NCBI RefSeq assembly: GCF_000429305.1
Contig: NZ_KE386879.1
Span: forward strand, 124,001 to 188,000
Direction: 5' to 3'
Source: Desulfovibrio inopinatus DSM 10711
Lineage (GTDB): Bacteria > Desulfobacterota > Desulfovibrionia > Desulfovibrionales > Desulfovibrionaceae
Length of the DNA: 64,000 nucleotides
The position numbers and the translations under genes are program-made. The notes beneath the pieces are model-generated. The model worked only from the letters and a program-made list of their open reading frames with translations, was not told the DNA's origin and made no database searches. Below, piece after piece: positions 46,925 through 55,389 of this stretch (its first letter is position 1; each line of letters begins with the position of its first letter).

Positions 46925-48295
46925 ATGAAACCGGCAGTATCTTCCCGGAAAAATTCTCAATCGCCGGAACGTGTTTTTGCCCTTGTGGATTGCAATAATT
47001 TTTATGTCTCATGTGAACGAGTTTTTGCGCCGAAACTGCGAGGAAAACCGGTTGTTGTCTTATCCAACAACGATGGGTGCATCGTAGCCCGATCTGAAGA
47101 AGCCAAACGTTTGGGCATCGGCATGGGACAGCCGGCTTTCCAGTGCAAGCAACTCTTTTCCACACACGATGTCGCTGTATTTTCGTCTAACTATGCTTTG
47201 TATGGAGACATGTCCGCTCGGGTTATGACAACTCTCGGTCGGTTTTCTCCCAATGTCGAAGTCTATTCCATTGATGAAGCATTTCTTGACCTGGCAGGGA
47301 TCCGGCATCGCGATCGCCACTGTCGAAAGCTTTGCGCCCTCATCCGACAATGGACAGGTATCCCGGTCTCCATCGGCATTGGCCCGACAAAAACATTGGC
47401 TAAAATCGCCAGCCGCATCGTGAAGAAACAACCAGGATTTCAAGGAGTACTTGATCTTACCTGTCATCAGGACTGTGACGCTTTGCTTCAGTCTATAAGG
47501 GTAGACGAAATATGGGGTATCGGTCGACGGTATGGCACGATGTTACGCCGTTTCGGCGTCTTTACGGCCTATGATTTCAAGCGGCTTGATCGTGAATTTG
47601 TGCGTCGGCATATGTCCGTAACAGGCCTTCATACATTACTCGAATTACGTGCTATTCCCTGTATTGACCTGGAGCATGCACCACCTCCTAAAAAATCGAT
47701 CATGGTATCGCGTTCCTTCGGACGTCGTGTGACACATCTTGAGGATATGCGTGAAGCTGTTGCCAGTTACACGACGCGGGCTGCGAATAAACTTCGTCAA
47801 CAAGCTTGTGTTGCTTCTACGGTTCTTGTCTTTGTGCAGACGAATCGATTTATCGAAGGAGAACCCCAGTATGCGGCATCATTATCTCAATTTCTGCCCG
47901 AGGCAACAAGCCACACCCCGGTATTGATTCAAACGGCAACGGAACTTTTGAAAAAATTATTCAAGCCTGGTTTGCGATACAAGAAAGCGGGCGTCCTTCT
48001 TGGAGGTCTCGAACCAGAGGGATGCCAACAGAAAAGTCTCCTCAGTTTAGGGCACGAGGAGAAGCATGAGAAAAGCAAAGCGCTCATGCATGCCGTTGAC
48101 ACGGCAAATGCCAAATGGGGACGCAATACCCTTTCCTTTGCATCGGCCGGATTCGAACAGGACTGGAAAATGCGTCAAGGAAAGCGGTCTCCCCAGTTCA
48201 CCACGGTCTGGTCTGAAATTCCGACTGTTAAAGCCTCGTTTTCTGGCGATCGCCAAACAATACCCTGCGCATTGCATGGGGCGTTGCATAATTGA
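46925..48295 (+). CDS. umuC: DNA polymerase V catalytic subunit
   Basis: 456 residues from the ATG at 46925. Y-family translesion polymerase. Motifs: FALVDCNNFYVSCERVF with the first metal aspartate, VVLSNNDGCIVARSEEAK, and YSIDEAFLDLAG with the catalytic Asp-Glu pair. The helix-hairpin-helix (IWGIGRRYGTMLRRFGV) and little-finger region are intact, as is the C-terminal DUF4113-like tail. Together with umuD it forms the normal two-gene operon. Confidence 0.95.
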   Translation: MKPAVSSRKNSQSPERVFALVDCNNFYVSCERVFAPKLRGKPVVVLSNNDGCIVARSEEAKRLGIGMGQPAFQCKQLFSTHDVAVFSSNYALYGDMSARVMTTLGRFSPNVEVYSIDEAFLDLAGIRHRDRHCRKLCALIRQWTGIPVSIGIGPTKTLAKIASRIVKKQPGFQGVLDLTCHQDCDALLQSIRVDEIWGIGRRYGTMLRRFGVFTAYDFKRLDREFVRRHMSVTGLHTLLELRAIPCIDLEHAPPPKKSIMVSRSFGRRVTHLEDMREAVASYTTRAANKLRQQACVASTVLVFVQTNRFIEGEPQYAASLSQFLPEATSHTPVLIQTATELLKKLFKPGLRYKKAGVLLGGLEPEGCQQKSLLSLGHEEKHEKSKALMHAVDTANAKWGRNTLSFASAGFEQDWKMRQGKRSPQFTTVWSEIPTVKASFSGDRQTIPCALHGALHN

Positions 48296-48367
48296 TCCTT
48301 TTTCGGCATATACTGGACGATGAAAATCTTCATGTAACCGACGTTATGTCAAAAGGAGTAGCTCCCC

Positions 48368-48883
48368 ATGAATAATAAAGCTCTTATCGTTTCGGCCGAT
48401 GGATTCGAAGACTCGGAACTGCTTTATCCGTATTATCGTTTGAGAGAAGCTGGATTCGAGGTCGATATTGCCGCCCCTGCAAAAGGGAGTATCACCGGAA
48501 AAAAAGGCTACGAAGTGCAGGCCAATCTCGCTTTAAGCGACGTGGACACGGCTGGCTCGTGTGGGTACAAAGCCCTTGTACTTCCTGGCGGAAAGGCCCC
48601 GGCAGCCTTACGTGAAATGAAAGAAGCGATTGATATTGTGACCGACTTCGCCAGTAGCGGTATTCCTATTGCCGCTATTTGCCACGGTCCTCAATTACTT
48701 GTTTCAGCCAGATTGCTTGCCGGAAAAAAAGCCACTTGTTACGCGAGTGTTGCCGAAGAACTCAAGGGAGCCGGAGCGCTGTACGAGGATAGCGAAGTCG
48801 TTGTGGATCATACGCTTATCACGTCGCGCAAACCCGACGACCTTCCTGCCTTTTCCAGGGAGCTTATGAAACAAATCCTGTAG
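48368..48883 (+). CDS. DJ-1/PfpI family protein
   Basis: 171 residues, AGGAG before the ATG. The nucleophile elbow is AAICHGPQLL with the conserved cysteine; VLPGGKAPAALREM carries the conserved glycine turn. Members include intracellular proteases, glyoxalase-like deglycases and chaperones. The exact role is open. No signal peptide. It stands alone between umuC and the DUF362 gene. Confidence 0.88.
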   Translation: MNNKALIVSADGFEDSELLYPYYRLREAGFEVDIAAPAKGSITGKKGYEVQANLALSDVDTAGSCGYKALVLPGGKAPAALREMKEAIDIVTDFASSGIPIAAICHGPQLLVSARLLAGKKATCYASVAEELKGAGALYEDSEVVVDHTLITSRKPDDLPAFSRELMKQIL

Positions 48884-48943
48884 GCCGTTTGATCCGAACG
48901 CGGTCACGGGCAAACATGCGGTCCGGACCGCGTTCAAAAAACA

Positions 48944-49864
48944 ATGCCAATCGCCGTTTCACTGTGTTCCGTTGTTCATTATACCGAGCACCACCTTGAC
49001 GATACTATAGCCCGCCTTCTGGAACATTCAGCCGGATTTCCGACCCCGGGGACGCGGGTACTTGTAAAACCCAATCTTGTCGGTCCGTACAATACCGGAT
49101 TGTCCTGCACACATCCGGCTATAGTGCGATCAGTTTGTCGTATTCTTCTCGATTGTGGAGCCCGTATAGAAGTGGGGGACTCACCGGCCTTCGGTTCTGC
49201 TAAGGTTATTGCCCGGCTCTGTGGATTATCTAAAGCGTTGGCAGATCTTCCCGTCAAATTGGTCAACTTCAGTTCAGGAGAGAAACGTCCGTTGACCCTT
49301 GGCGGCCATGTCACCATTGCGAAACCAGCTCTTGAAACCGACGTGGTTGTCAATGTTCCGAAAGTGAAGGCGCATACACAAATGTTTCTCACCCTGGCCG
49401 TAAAAAATCTCTTCGGTTGTGTCGTTGGCTTCCGTAAAGCCTTGGCTCATCAAACACTTGGTGATGAAGACAATCGATTTGAGAGCATGCTTGTCGATGT
49501 CATGCTTGCCTTACCTCGTACGGTGAACCTCATTGACGGTATCCAGGCCATGCACGTCACGGGTCCGGCCAAAGGAGTTGCTTATTCCCTGGGATTGCTT
49601 GCCGCCTCTGCCGATGCTGTCGCTATGGATACAGCATTGTACAAGATATTGGGGGCACATCCCAATCACGTTCCGATATGGCAAGAATGCCGTGCCCGTG
49701 GTTTTGCAGGGGCGATACCTGACGACCTTGTGTATCCGATGTCTTCACCAGTAGATTTTGATGCTAGCGGGTTTCGCCTGCCAGAAAAAACAACTCCTGT
49801 CGCCTTTGCACCAGCTCGCTTCCTTATCGGCCGAATAAAAAGCCTGTACTTCAAATGGCGTTGA
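48944..49864 (+). CDS. DUF362 domain protein
   Basis: 306 residues. It carries the DUF362 features: LVKPNLVGPYNTGLSCTHP, VGDSPAF, VVNVPKVKAHTQMFLTLAVK, and NLIDGIQAMHVTGPAKG. Unlike many members it lacks a C-terminal ferredoxin domain. The ribosome site before the ATG at 48944 is weak. Family function unresolved; the neighbour is hypF, but no functional link is established. Confidence 0.82.
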   Translation: MPIAVSLCSVVHYTEHHLDDTIARLLEHSAGFPTPGTRVLVKPNLVGPYNTGLSCTHPAIVRSVCRILLDCGARIEVGDSPAFGSAKVIARLCGLSKALADLPVKLVNFSSGEKRPLTLGGHVTIAKPALETDVVVNVPKVKAHTQMFLTLAVKNLFGCVVGFRKALAHQTLGDEDNRFESMLVDVMLALPRTVNLIDGIQAMHVTGPAKGVAYSLGLLAASADAVAMDTALYKILGAHPNHVPIWQECRARGFAGAIPDDLVYPMSSPVDFDASGFRLPEKTTPVAFAPARFLIGRIKSLYFKWR

Positions 49865-49918
49865 AGTATCGTCGTTACACTCGAAAAAGATCGTCATTTT
49901 CTGGGATTGGGAAGGAAT

Positions 49919-52276
49919 ATGAGCACAATGATTCGGATGCGACATGTGGTCACTGGCCAGGTTCAAGGCGTGGGATTCCGACCATTTATCTATCGCCTTG
50001 CTCTCGACCACTGTTTGACGGGATTTGTCTGTAATACTCCTGACGGAGTCGTCATCGAAGTGCAGGGAGAACCTGCGTCAATCGCCTCCTTTGAGCGGGA
50101 TTTACCGCAACGTTTGCCGCCGTTGGCGCATATCATTGAACATACAAGCGAGCCGGTTGAAGTGCGTGACAAAGACGAGGCATTTGTCATTCATGCCAGT
50201 GTCGCGGGCGAAGGACATCGTGTTCTCGTGAGTCCGGATATTGCGACATGTCCGGATTGCCTTGCCGATATGCGCGACGAGAAAAATCGCCGGTTAGCCT
50301 ATCCATTTACCAACTGCACCAATTGTGGACCTCGCTACACGATCACACGATCCATTCCGTATGATCGAGAGAGCACATCCATGGCGTGCTTTCCACTGTG
50401 TCCAGATTGCCGCAACGAATATGAAAACCCGCTGGATCGCCGGTTCCATGCTCAACCAAATGCCTGTCCAGTCTGTGGGCCCCAGGTTTGGCTTGCAGAC
50501 CATCGTGGAGAAACAATCGTCCACGATAATGCAGCTCTTGTCGAACTGGCATTAGCGCTCTGCAAAGGTGTTGTTGCCGCTATTAAAGGACTGGGGGGAT
50601 TCCATCTTGCTGTCGATGCAAGAAACGATACCGCAGTGTCCGTCTTGCGGCAGCGTAAAAAACGACCAGCCAAACCACTAGCCATTATGGTGGCCAGCCT
50701 GGATGTCGCACACGAAGTGGCTCACATTTCACATGAAGAAGAGGCCATCTTGACGGGACGAGAGCGCCCGGTTGTTCTATTGCGCAAACGCGCGGATGCT
50801 GAAATATCGACGCATGTCGCTCCACATACACCGTACATTGGAGTCATGTTGGCGTATACTCCTCTCCACCATGCCTTGTTTTGGTGCCTGGAAAATCAAG
50901 GCGTATCCAAGCCGCCGGTACTGGTCATGACCTCTGGCAATGCGGGAGGGGAACCGATTTGCTTAGGGAATCGTGAAGCGTTGTCCCGTCTCTCCGGTTT
51001 TGCCGACCTTTTTCTCTTCCACAATCGTGATATCCTTGTACGCGTCGATGACTCCGTTACGCGTGTTGTCAAGCACTCCCTCAAAGCCAAGAGTAGGACA
51101 AAGCATGAATCGAATACTTCCGTGCAGTTTTTACGTCGTGCACGAGGGTATACGCCTTCTCCAATTTTTTTAGGTCGCTCCGGCCCAGAAGTTTTGGGAC
51201 TAGGCCCCGAACTCAAAACAACAGTATGTTTCACCAAGGATAATCAAGCTTTTTTGAGTCAGCATATTGGTGACATGTCCAACCTTGAAACGTATGGATT
51301 TTATAAAGAAGTCATCGCTCATCTCCGCGATATGCTTATGGTCGAACCGCAAGCGGTTGTTTGCGATATGCACCCTGATTATTTGACGACGGCCTTTGCT
51401 CACGAACAAACCCAGTGGCCAATATTCAGATTACAACATCACTTTGCACATCTCTATGCAGTCATGGCCGAAAACGCATGCTATGATAAAGCCGTTGGTC
51501 TCTGCCTGGACGGCACCGGCTATGGTACTGACGGTACCATTTGGGGAGGAGAGTGTCTCGTTGTTGACCCTTCGAATCTGGAGCATACCCGATTTGGGCA
51601 TCTCGACCATATCCGACTTCCAGGAGGAGAAGCTGCTATTCGTGAACCCTGGCGCATTGCCCGTGCTGTATTGGCTGACTCAGGAGACCACGAAGGGGAG
51701 TGGCCTTGGATGACTCAGTTCCGACAAGCGGATGCGTTTGTTCAACAGATGTTGGACCGTGATATCCGATGTCCGAAAACATCAAGTTGTGGGCGCCTCT
51801 TTGACGCTGTCTCTGCGTTGCTTGGGGTATGCTTGGAAGCAAGTTATGAGGGCCAAGCCGCCATCATGCTTGAAGCCATTCAAGAGGAACACGTTTTGAG
51901 TAACATCGGGGCATACCCATGTCCTGTAGTCCAGGGCGGAGAATATTGGCAGCTTGAAAGCCGTGTATTACTGCGAGCTGTTTTAGAAGATATCAAACAT
52001 GGCGTTGCCCCATCAGTGATTAGTCGACGTTTTCACCTCGGACTTGCTGAAGGCTTGGCAGAACTGGCTTCTCTTGCGGCCCAGCAACATGGGACGTCGC
52101 TCATCGGTCTGAGCGGTGGAGTAATGCTCAATCGGACGCTACACGTTGAATTATGTCAGAGAATCAAAATCAGAAAACTGACCCCGCTTCTTCATATTCA
52201 ATCCCCACCCGGTGATGGTTGCATCAGTTTAGGGCAGGCTTTGTACGGGCGATTGTGTCTCGGCAAATCAAGGTAG
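49919..52276 (+). CDS. hypF: Hydrogenase maturation carbamoyltransferase
   Basis: 785 residues from the ATG at 49919 (GGAAGGA upstream; a TTG at 49907 is less likely). It makes the thiocyanate from which the cyanide ligands of [NiFe] hydrogenases come. Domain order: acylphosphatase (GQVQGVGFRPFIYRLA), two zinc-finger pairs (CPDCLADM, CTNCGPRYT, CPLCPDCRNEY, CPVCGP), YrdC-like (about 195-385), Kae1-like (CDMHPDYLTT, LQHHFAHLYAVM, GTGYGTDGTIWGGE). No other hyp gene is nearby. A terminator follows at 52284. Confidence 0.97.
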   Translation: MSTMIRMRHVVTGQVQGVGFRPFIYRLALDHCLTGFVCNTPDGVVIEVQGEPASIASFERDLPQRLPPLAHIIEHTSEPVEVRDKDEAFVIHASVAGEGHRVLVSPDIATCPDCLADMRDEKNRRLAYPFTNCTNCGPRYTITRSIPYDRESTSMACFPLCPDCRNEYENPLDRRFHAQPNACPVCGPQVWLADHRGETIVHDNAALVELALALCKGVVAAIKGLGGFHLAVDARNDTAVSVLRQRKKRPAKPLAIMVASLDVAHEVAHISHEEEAILTGRERPVVLLRKRADAEISTHVAPHTPYIGVMLAYTPLHHALFWCLENQGVSKPPVLVMTSGNAGGEPICLGNREALSRLSGFADLFLFHNRDILVRVDDSVTRVVKHSLKAKSRTKHESNTSVQFLRRARGYTPSPIFLGRSGPEVLGLGPELKTTVCFTKDNQAFLSQHIGDMSNLETYGFYKEVIAHLRDMLMVEPQAVVCDMHPDYLTTAFAHEQTQWPIFRLQHHFAHLYAVMAENACYDKAVGLCLDGTGYGTDGTIWGGECLVVDPSNLEHTRFGHLDHIRLPGGEAAIREPWRIARAVLADSGDHEGEWPWMTQFRQADAFVQQMLDRDIRCPKTSSCGRLFDAVSALLGVCLEASYEGQAAIMLEAIQEEHVLSNIGAYPCPVVQGGEYWQLESRVLLRAVLEDIKHGVAPSVISRRFHLGLAEGLAELASLAAQQHGTSLIGLSGGVMLNRTLHVELCQRIKIRKLTPLLHIQSPPGDGCISLGQALYGRLCLGKSR

Positions 52277-52283
52277 CCCCCCT

Positions 52284-52313
52284 AAAAAAACGAGGATGTC
52301 CTCGTTTTTTTTT
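52284..52313. terminator. Rho-independent terminator after hypF
   Basis: A7 tract, stem CGAGG/CCTCG with a four-base loop, and T9 tract, so it can act on both strands. It ends 200 bases before the first repressor. Confidence 0.9.
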
Positions 52314-52479
52314 GCCATCACTCCTACTATGAATACGATATTGACTGAAGCATATAGCAAACGCTTGATATCGTGTATACGAATAATAAAATAGTCTGGC
52401 CTTTTGTAAAAAATCAATATAAGTATTCCGTCAGACTTAAGGCCACCTATTAGATAATGACTTTAAATAGGACTTCTTG

Positions 52480-52490
52480 TTTTATGATCG
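52480..52490 (+). promoter_or_regulatory. Promoter -10-like element of first repressor
   Basis: TTTTATGATCG contains TATGAT. A start about seven bases later would give a short leader ending just before AAGGAGG (52502) and the GTG at 52514. The identical 11 bases precede the second repressor. The -35 region is poor (ACTTTA at about 52460), which would suit an activated or repressed promoter. Upstream, AGTCTG (52393) and CAGACT (52432), and GGCCTT (52398) and AAGGCC (52439), form paired inverted elements that might be operators. Confidence 0.5.
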
Positions 52491-52513
52491 ATTTATACAG
52501 TAAGGAGGATGGT

Positions 52514-53221
52514 GTGACAAATTCTTGTTTTGTTTCGGATTTATTTGAAATATGCATGGAACGTATCCAGTCTACAACAAAGGCATACACCCAGGTCGAA
52601 TTGGCTGAAATTCTCCACATTCGCCAATCGAGTATTTCCGATGCGAAAAAAAGAAATTCTATTCCAGCTAAATGGCTTGTAACACTTCTCCAGAAATTCA
52701 GGCTCAATCCAGACTGGGTACTTCTTGGCGAACAACCTCAGTATTTGGAGGGCACCACCGACGTTCCATCACATGAAATCGGAACTCCTAAAAGTACGTT
52801 TCCAATACATGTTCCCAAACGCATAAAGAATAAAACCGTCATTGTGCATTCCATGTCTGGCTCAGGGACCACTGGCACGCCATGGGAACAGAAGCCTGTG
52901 GAACAAATCATGATCCCGGAACACTTTTATCGACCAGATATGATTGTCATTGTTCTCGAGAGTGCTTCACTGGAACCAATTATTCGAAAAGGATCATATA
53001 TCGGGATAGACCCACATCAGCAGAACATTATTTCAGGAGAACTCTATGCATTTGACTTACCAAGAGAGGGGTTAGTCATCAGAAAAGCGTATGTTCGCGA
53101 AGACGATGACAAGATTCTTTTAAGTGCGTTCAGTCAGCATTTTCAAGAACAGGCACTTCCATTTGAGTTTGGACAGCAAAGAGTTTTTGGAAGAATTGTC
53201 TGGATTCTACAAGAACTATAA
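52514..53221 (+). CDS. CI-type repressor with S24 peptidase-like C-terminus (first copy)
   Basis: 235 residues from the GTG at 52514, preceded by AAGGAGG at five bases; the ATG at 52457 lies upstream of the -10-like element and is rejected. N-terminal CI-type helix-turn-helix (VELAEILHIRQSSISDAK) is followed by a C-terminal S24 fold (about 105-235). The serine is S152 (ESASLEPII), but the catalytic lysine position is R190 (GLVIRKAYV). The usual Ala-Gly cleavage pair is replaced (SMSGSG). It is therefore probably a non-cleaving regulator. It is paralogous to the gene at 53745. Confidence 0.82.
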   Translation: MTNSCFVSDLFEICMERIQSTTKAYTQVELAEILHIRQSSISDAKKRNSIPAKWLVTLLQKFRLNPDWVLLGEQPQYLEGTTDVPSHEIGTPKSTFPIHVPKRIKNKTVIVHSMSGSGTTGTPWEQKPVEQIMIPEHFYRPDMIVIVLESASLEPIIRKGSYIGIDPHQQNIISGELYAFDLPREGLVIRKAYVREDDDKILLSAFSQHFQEQALPFEFGQQRVFGRIVWILQEL

Positions 53222-53251
53222 CGCGAGAATGACATTGAAGACTAATAAATT

Positions 53252-53284
53252 AAGGTGGCTGCAGTGATGTGGACCACCTTTTTT
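53252..53284 (+). terminator. Terminator of first repressor gene
   Basis: Stem AAGGTGG (53252-53258) with CCACCTT (53274-53280), loop of 15, then T6. It lies 30 bases after the stop codon. Confidence 0.8.
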
Positions 53285-53489
53285 GTGAACCATATATCTA
53301 CAAATTACGAATAATCATTTTGGATCTTCTTGGTTACGAGGGATATCATATTCCAGCTATGAGGAATAAGGAGTATTACTTTCCTACGAAGTTCGTGTAT
53401 TGATATTATCTTCATCCCAAATAGCGAGCTCAACGCGGAAGGTTGAGACAAAATAATTGCGTTTCTTGTATCAAAAAAGACATCATTCA

Positions 53490-53511
53490 CGGCTTAAAGA
53501 GTCGTTTTTTT
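53490..53511 (+). terminator. Terminator-like hairpin with no gene before it
   Basis: CGGCTT and GAGTCG pair with two G-T wobbles around an AAA loop, followed by T7. The stem is weak, but the T run is long. There is no upstream coding gene after 53284, so it may end a small RNA or be chance. Confidence 0.3.
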
Positions 53512-53706
53512 GAAAAATAAATTTTTAGTATAAGCAATTCATGTCGAATTCGTTACCAAGATATTGCTTCTCATAAAATTATGACAATTCCGAAGGTCAA
53601 GTTGTTGACTTGGAACAAGAAAAGAAATATACACAAAGAAAGGGATGAACCTTGATAGTAACCATTGCCTGTTATAAGAGGGCTTATTAATATTGGTTCC
53701 CCCTCC

Positions 53707-53717
53707 TTTTATGATCG
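53707..53717 (+). promoter_or_regulatory. Promoter -10-like element of second repressor
   Basis: Same 11 bases (TTTTATGATCG) as upstream of the first repressor, 27 bases before the ATG at 53745, with AGGAG in between. Conservation within otherwise different upstream sequences suggests a shared promoter or operator. Confidence 0.5.
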
Positions 53718-53744
53718 GCAAAATACATTTGTCTAGGAGTTTTG

Positions 53745-54419
53745 ATGTTCAGTGATTTCGACGAGGCGATTGAGCGTATTAAAAAGGCCACAGGAACCCG
53801 CACGCAGGTCGAGTTGGCTAAAATATTGGATATCCGACAGTCCAGTATTTCCGATGCGAAACGACGTAAATCGATCCCTTCGGATTGGCTTATCAAACTG
53901 TTTCGTAGCCACGGCCTCAATCCCGATTGGATCACCTCCGGGCAAGAACCGCAGTGCCTTAAGGATGGTCTTGTTACACCAATTGCCGTAAGTGAATCAG
54001 GTGCCATTTTTGGTGCCGACCGTCCCAAGTTCAAAAATGTTGATGTGAGCGCTATGTCCGGCTTGTCCGAAGACGGCCAATGGTGCGAGCAACACATTGA
54101 ATCCATTGCTATCCCTACACATTTTACGAGGAAATCGCTGCTTGTCGTCAAAATGGATGGAACATCCATGGAGCCGCTTATTCGTCATGGAGCCTATGTT
54201 GGTATTGACCGAGAAAATACTTGGCTCCGATCCGGCGAAATCTACGCGTTGTATATCCCGGTTGAGGGACTCGTCATCAAACGCGTCACTGTGGATTACG
54301 AAAGCAAGCGTATTATCCTGCATTCCCAAAATCCAGACTTGCAAGATCAATTTCTTCCGCTTGAAGGTTCACCCGAACGTGTCATCGGACGAGTTATCTG
54401 GGTTTTCCAGGAAATCTAG
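53745..54419 (+). CDS. CI-type repressor with S24 peptidase-like C-terminus (second copy)
   Basis: 224 residues from the ATG at 53745 (AGGAG five bases upstream; TTG at 53742 adds one residue). The same layout as the gene at 52514: helix-turn-helix (VELAKILDIRQSSISDAKRR, nearly identical to its twin) and S24 fold. Here the Ser-Lys pair is intact: S141 (DGTSMEPLI) and K179 (GLVIKRVTV). The Ala-Gly cleavage pair is not seen (AMSGLS). It probably represses its own or phage-derived genes, but no prophage genes are in the window. It is the better-conserved copy. Confidence 0.85.
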   Translation: MFSDFDEAIERIKKATGTRTQVELAKILDIRQSSISDAKRRKSIPSDWLIKLFRSHGLNPDWITSGQEPQCLKDGLVTPIAVSESGAIFGADRPKFKNVDVSAMSGLSEDGQWCEQHIESIAIPTHFTRKSLLVVKMDGTSMEPLIRHGAYVGIDRENTWLRSGEIYALYIPVEGLVIKRVTVDYESKRIILHSQNPDLQDQFLPLEGSPERVIGRVIWVFQEI

Positions 54420-54443
54420 CTTTTTTTCTTCCCAAATATCTTT

Positions 54444-54492
54444 CGCGTCCCAGGGATTCGTTGTATCGATTCTCTGGGACGCGTTACTTTTT
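54444..54492 (+). terminator. Terminator of second repressor gene
   Basis: Perfect ten-base stem CGCGTCCCAG (54444-54453) with CTGGGACGCG (54474-54483), 20-base loop, then a T-rich tail. It precedes panB by about 40 bases. Confidence 0.75.
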
Positions 54493-54528
54493 CGTGCGCC
54501 TCTGCATACAAAACAATAAAGGTTAACT

Positions 54529-55389
54529 ATGACGCGCAAGAAGAAAACTCCACTTGATATCCTCGAAGCCAAAGAGCAGAGCCAAAAAGTCGTCATGATC
54601 ACAGCATATGATTATGGGTCGGCACGACTGGTTGATGCGGCTGGAGCTGATATAATACTTGTTGGTGATTCACTGGCCATGGTTGTACTCGGTCATGAGA
54701 ACACACTCTCCGTGACAATGGAAGAAATGCTTCACCATACACGTGCTGCGGCCAAAGGAGCGGGCTCGTGTATGGTTCTTGCGGACATGCCATTTCTTTC
54801 CTATCAAATCGATGCGGCTCAAGCTGTTAGGAATGCAGGCCGGTTTCTCAAAGAAGCTGGTGCATCGGCCGTCAAGTTGGAGGGAGGAGAGTCCGTTATC
54901 GATCAAGTCCGTGCCCTCGTTCGTGCAGAAATTCCTGTTGTAGGGCACCTTGGTTTGACACCGCAAAGTATCGCTCGCCTTGGTGGTTTTAAAGTCCAAT
55001 CCAAAACGGCTACAGCAGCTCTCCGGCTCATTGAGGAAGCCAAAATGTTGGAAGAAGCCGGCTGCTTCGGGCTGGTCCTTGAGGCTGTTCCACGGTTCGT
55101 GGCTGCAGAGGTGACACGCCGACTTTCCATACCAACAATAGGGATTGGAGCTGGACCGGATTGCGACGGACAAGTTTTGGTTTATCATGATATCTTAGGA
55201 CTTTTTGATGCCTTTCGCCCTCGGTTTGTAAAAACCTATGCTGAAGCGGGAACAATTCACCAGACTGGTCTGGCGCACTTTGCAGAAGAAGTCCGTTCCG
55301 GTGTGTTTCCTGGAGATGAACACTGTTTTGGCATGAACGAAGCAGAAAAAAATATTTTCTTCGAGAGACTCGAGCAATATGAGTTCTAA
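54529..55389 (+). CDS. panB: 3-methyl-2-oxobutanoate hydroxymethyltransferase
   Basis: 286 residues. First step of pantothenate and CoA synthesis: transfer of a one-carbon unit from methylene-THF to alpha-ketoisovalerate. Motifs: ITAYDYGSARLVDAAGADII, LVGDSLAMVVLGHENTL, DMPFLSYQ, GASAVKLEGG, IPVVGHLGLTPQS and IGIGAGPDCDGQVLV. AAAGG lies before the ATG. panC and panD are not in the window. The stop overlaps the start of the TPR gene by 11 bases. Confidence 0.97.
   Translation: MTRKKKTPLDILEAKEQSQKVVMITAYDYGSARLVDAAGADIILVGDSLAMVVLGHENTLSVTMEEMLHHTRAAAKGAGSCMVLADMPFLSYQIDAAQAVRNAGRFLKEAGASAVKLEGGESVIDQVRALVRAEIPVVGHLGLTPQSIARLGGFKVQSKTATAALRLIEEAKMLEEAGCFGLVLEAVPRFVAAEVTRRLSIPTIGIGAGPDCDGQVLVYHDILGLFDAFRPRFVKTYAEAGTIHQTGLAHFAEEVRSGVFPGDEHCFGMNEAEKNIFFERLEQYEF

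Larger units (their letters stand above)
53222..53744. other. Long gap between twin repressors
   Basis: About 520 AT-rich bases without a credible gene. It holds a terminator at 53252, a second terminator-like hairpin at 53490-53511, a CAAGT-N5-ACTTG inverted repeat at 53598-53612, and the promoter-like 11-mer at 53707. Two minus-strand frames of about 60 codons (53305-53490, 53539-53721) have no good ribosome sites. A short plus-strand RNA ending at 53511 is possible. Confidence 0.5.

Noticed and set aside
53305-53490. 61-codon minus-strand ORF between repressors
   Set aside because: No ribosome site, no recognisable features.
53539-53721. 60-codon minus-strand ORF between repressors
   Set aside because: It covers the promoter-like element of the second repressor and has no ribosome site.
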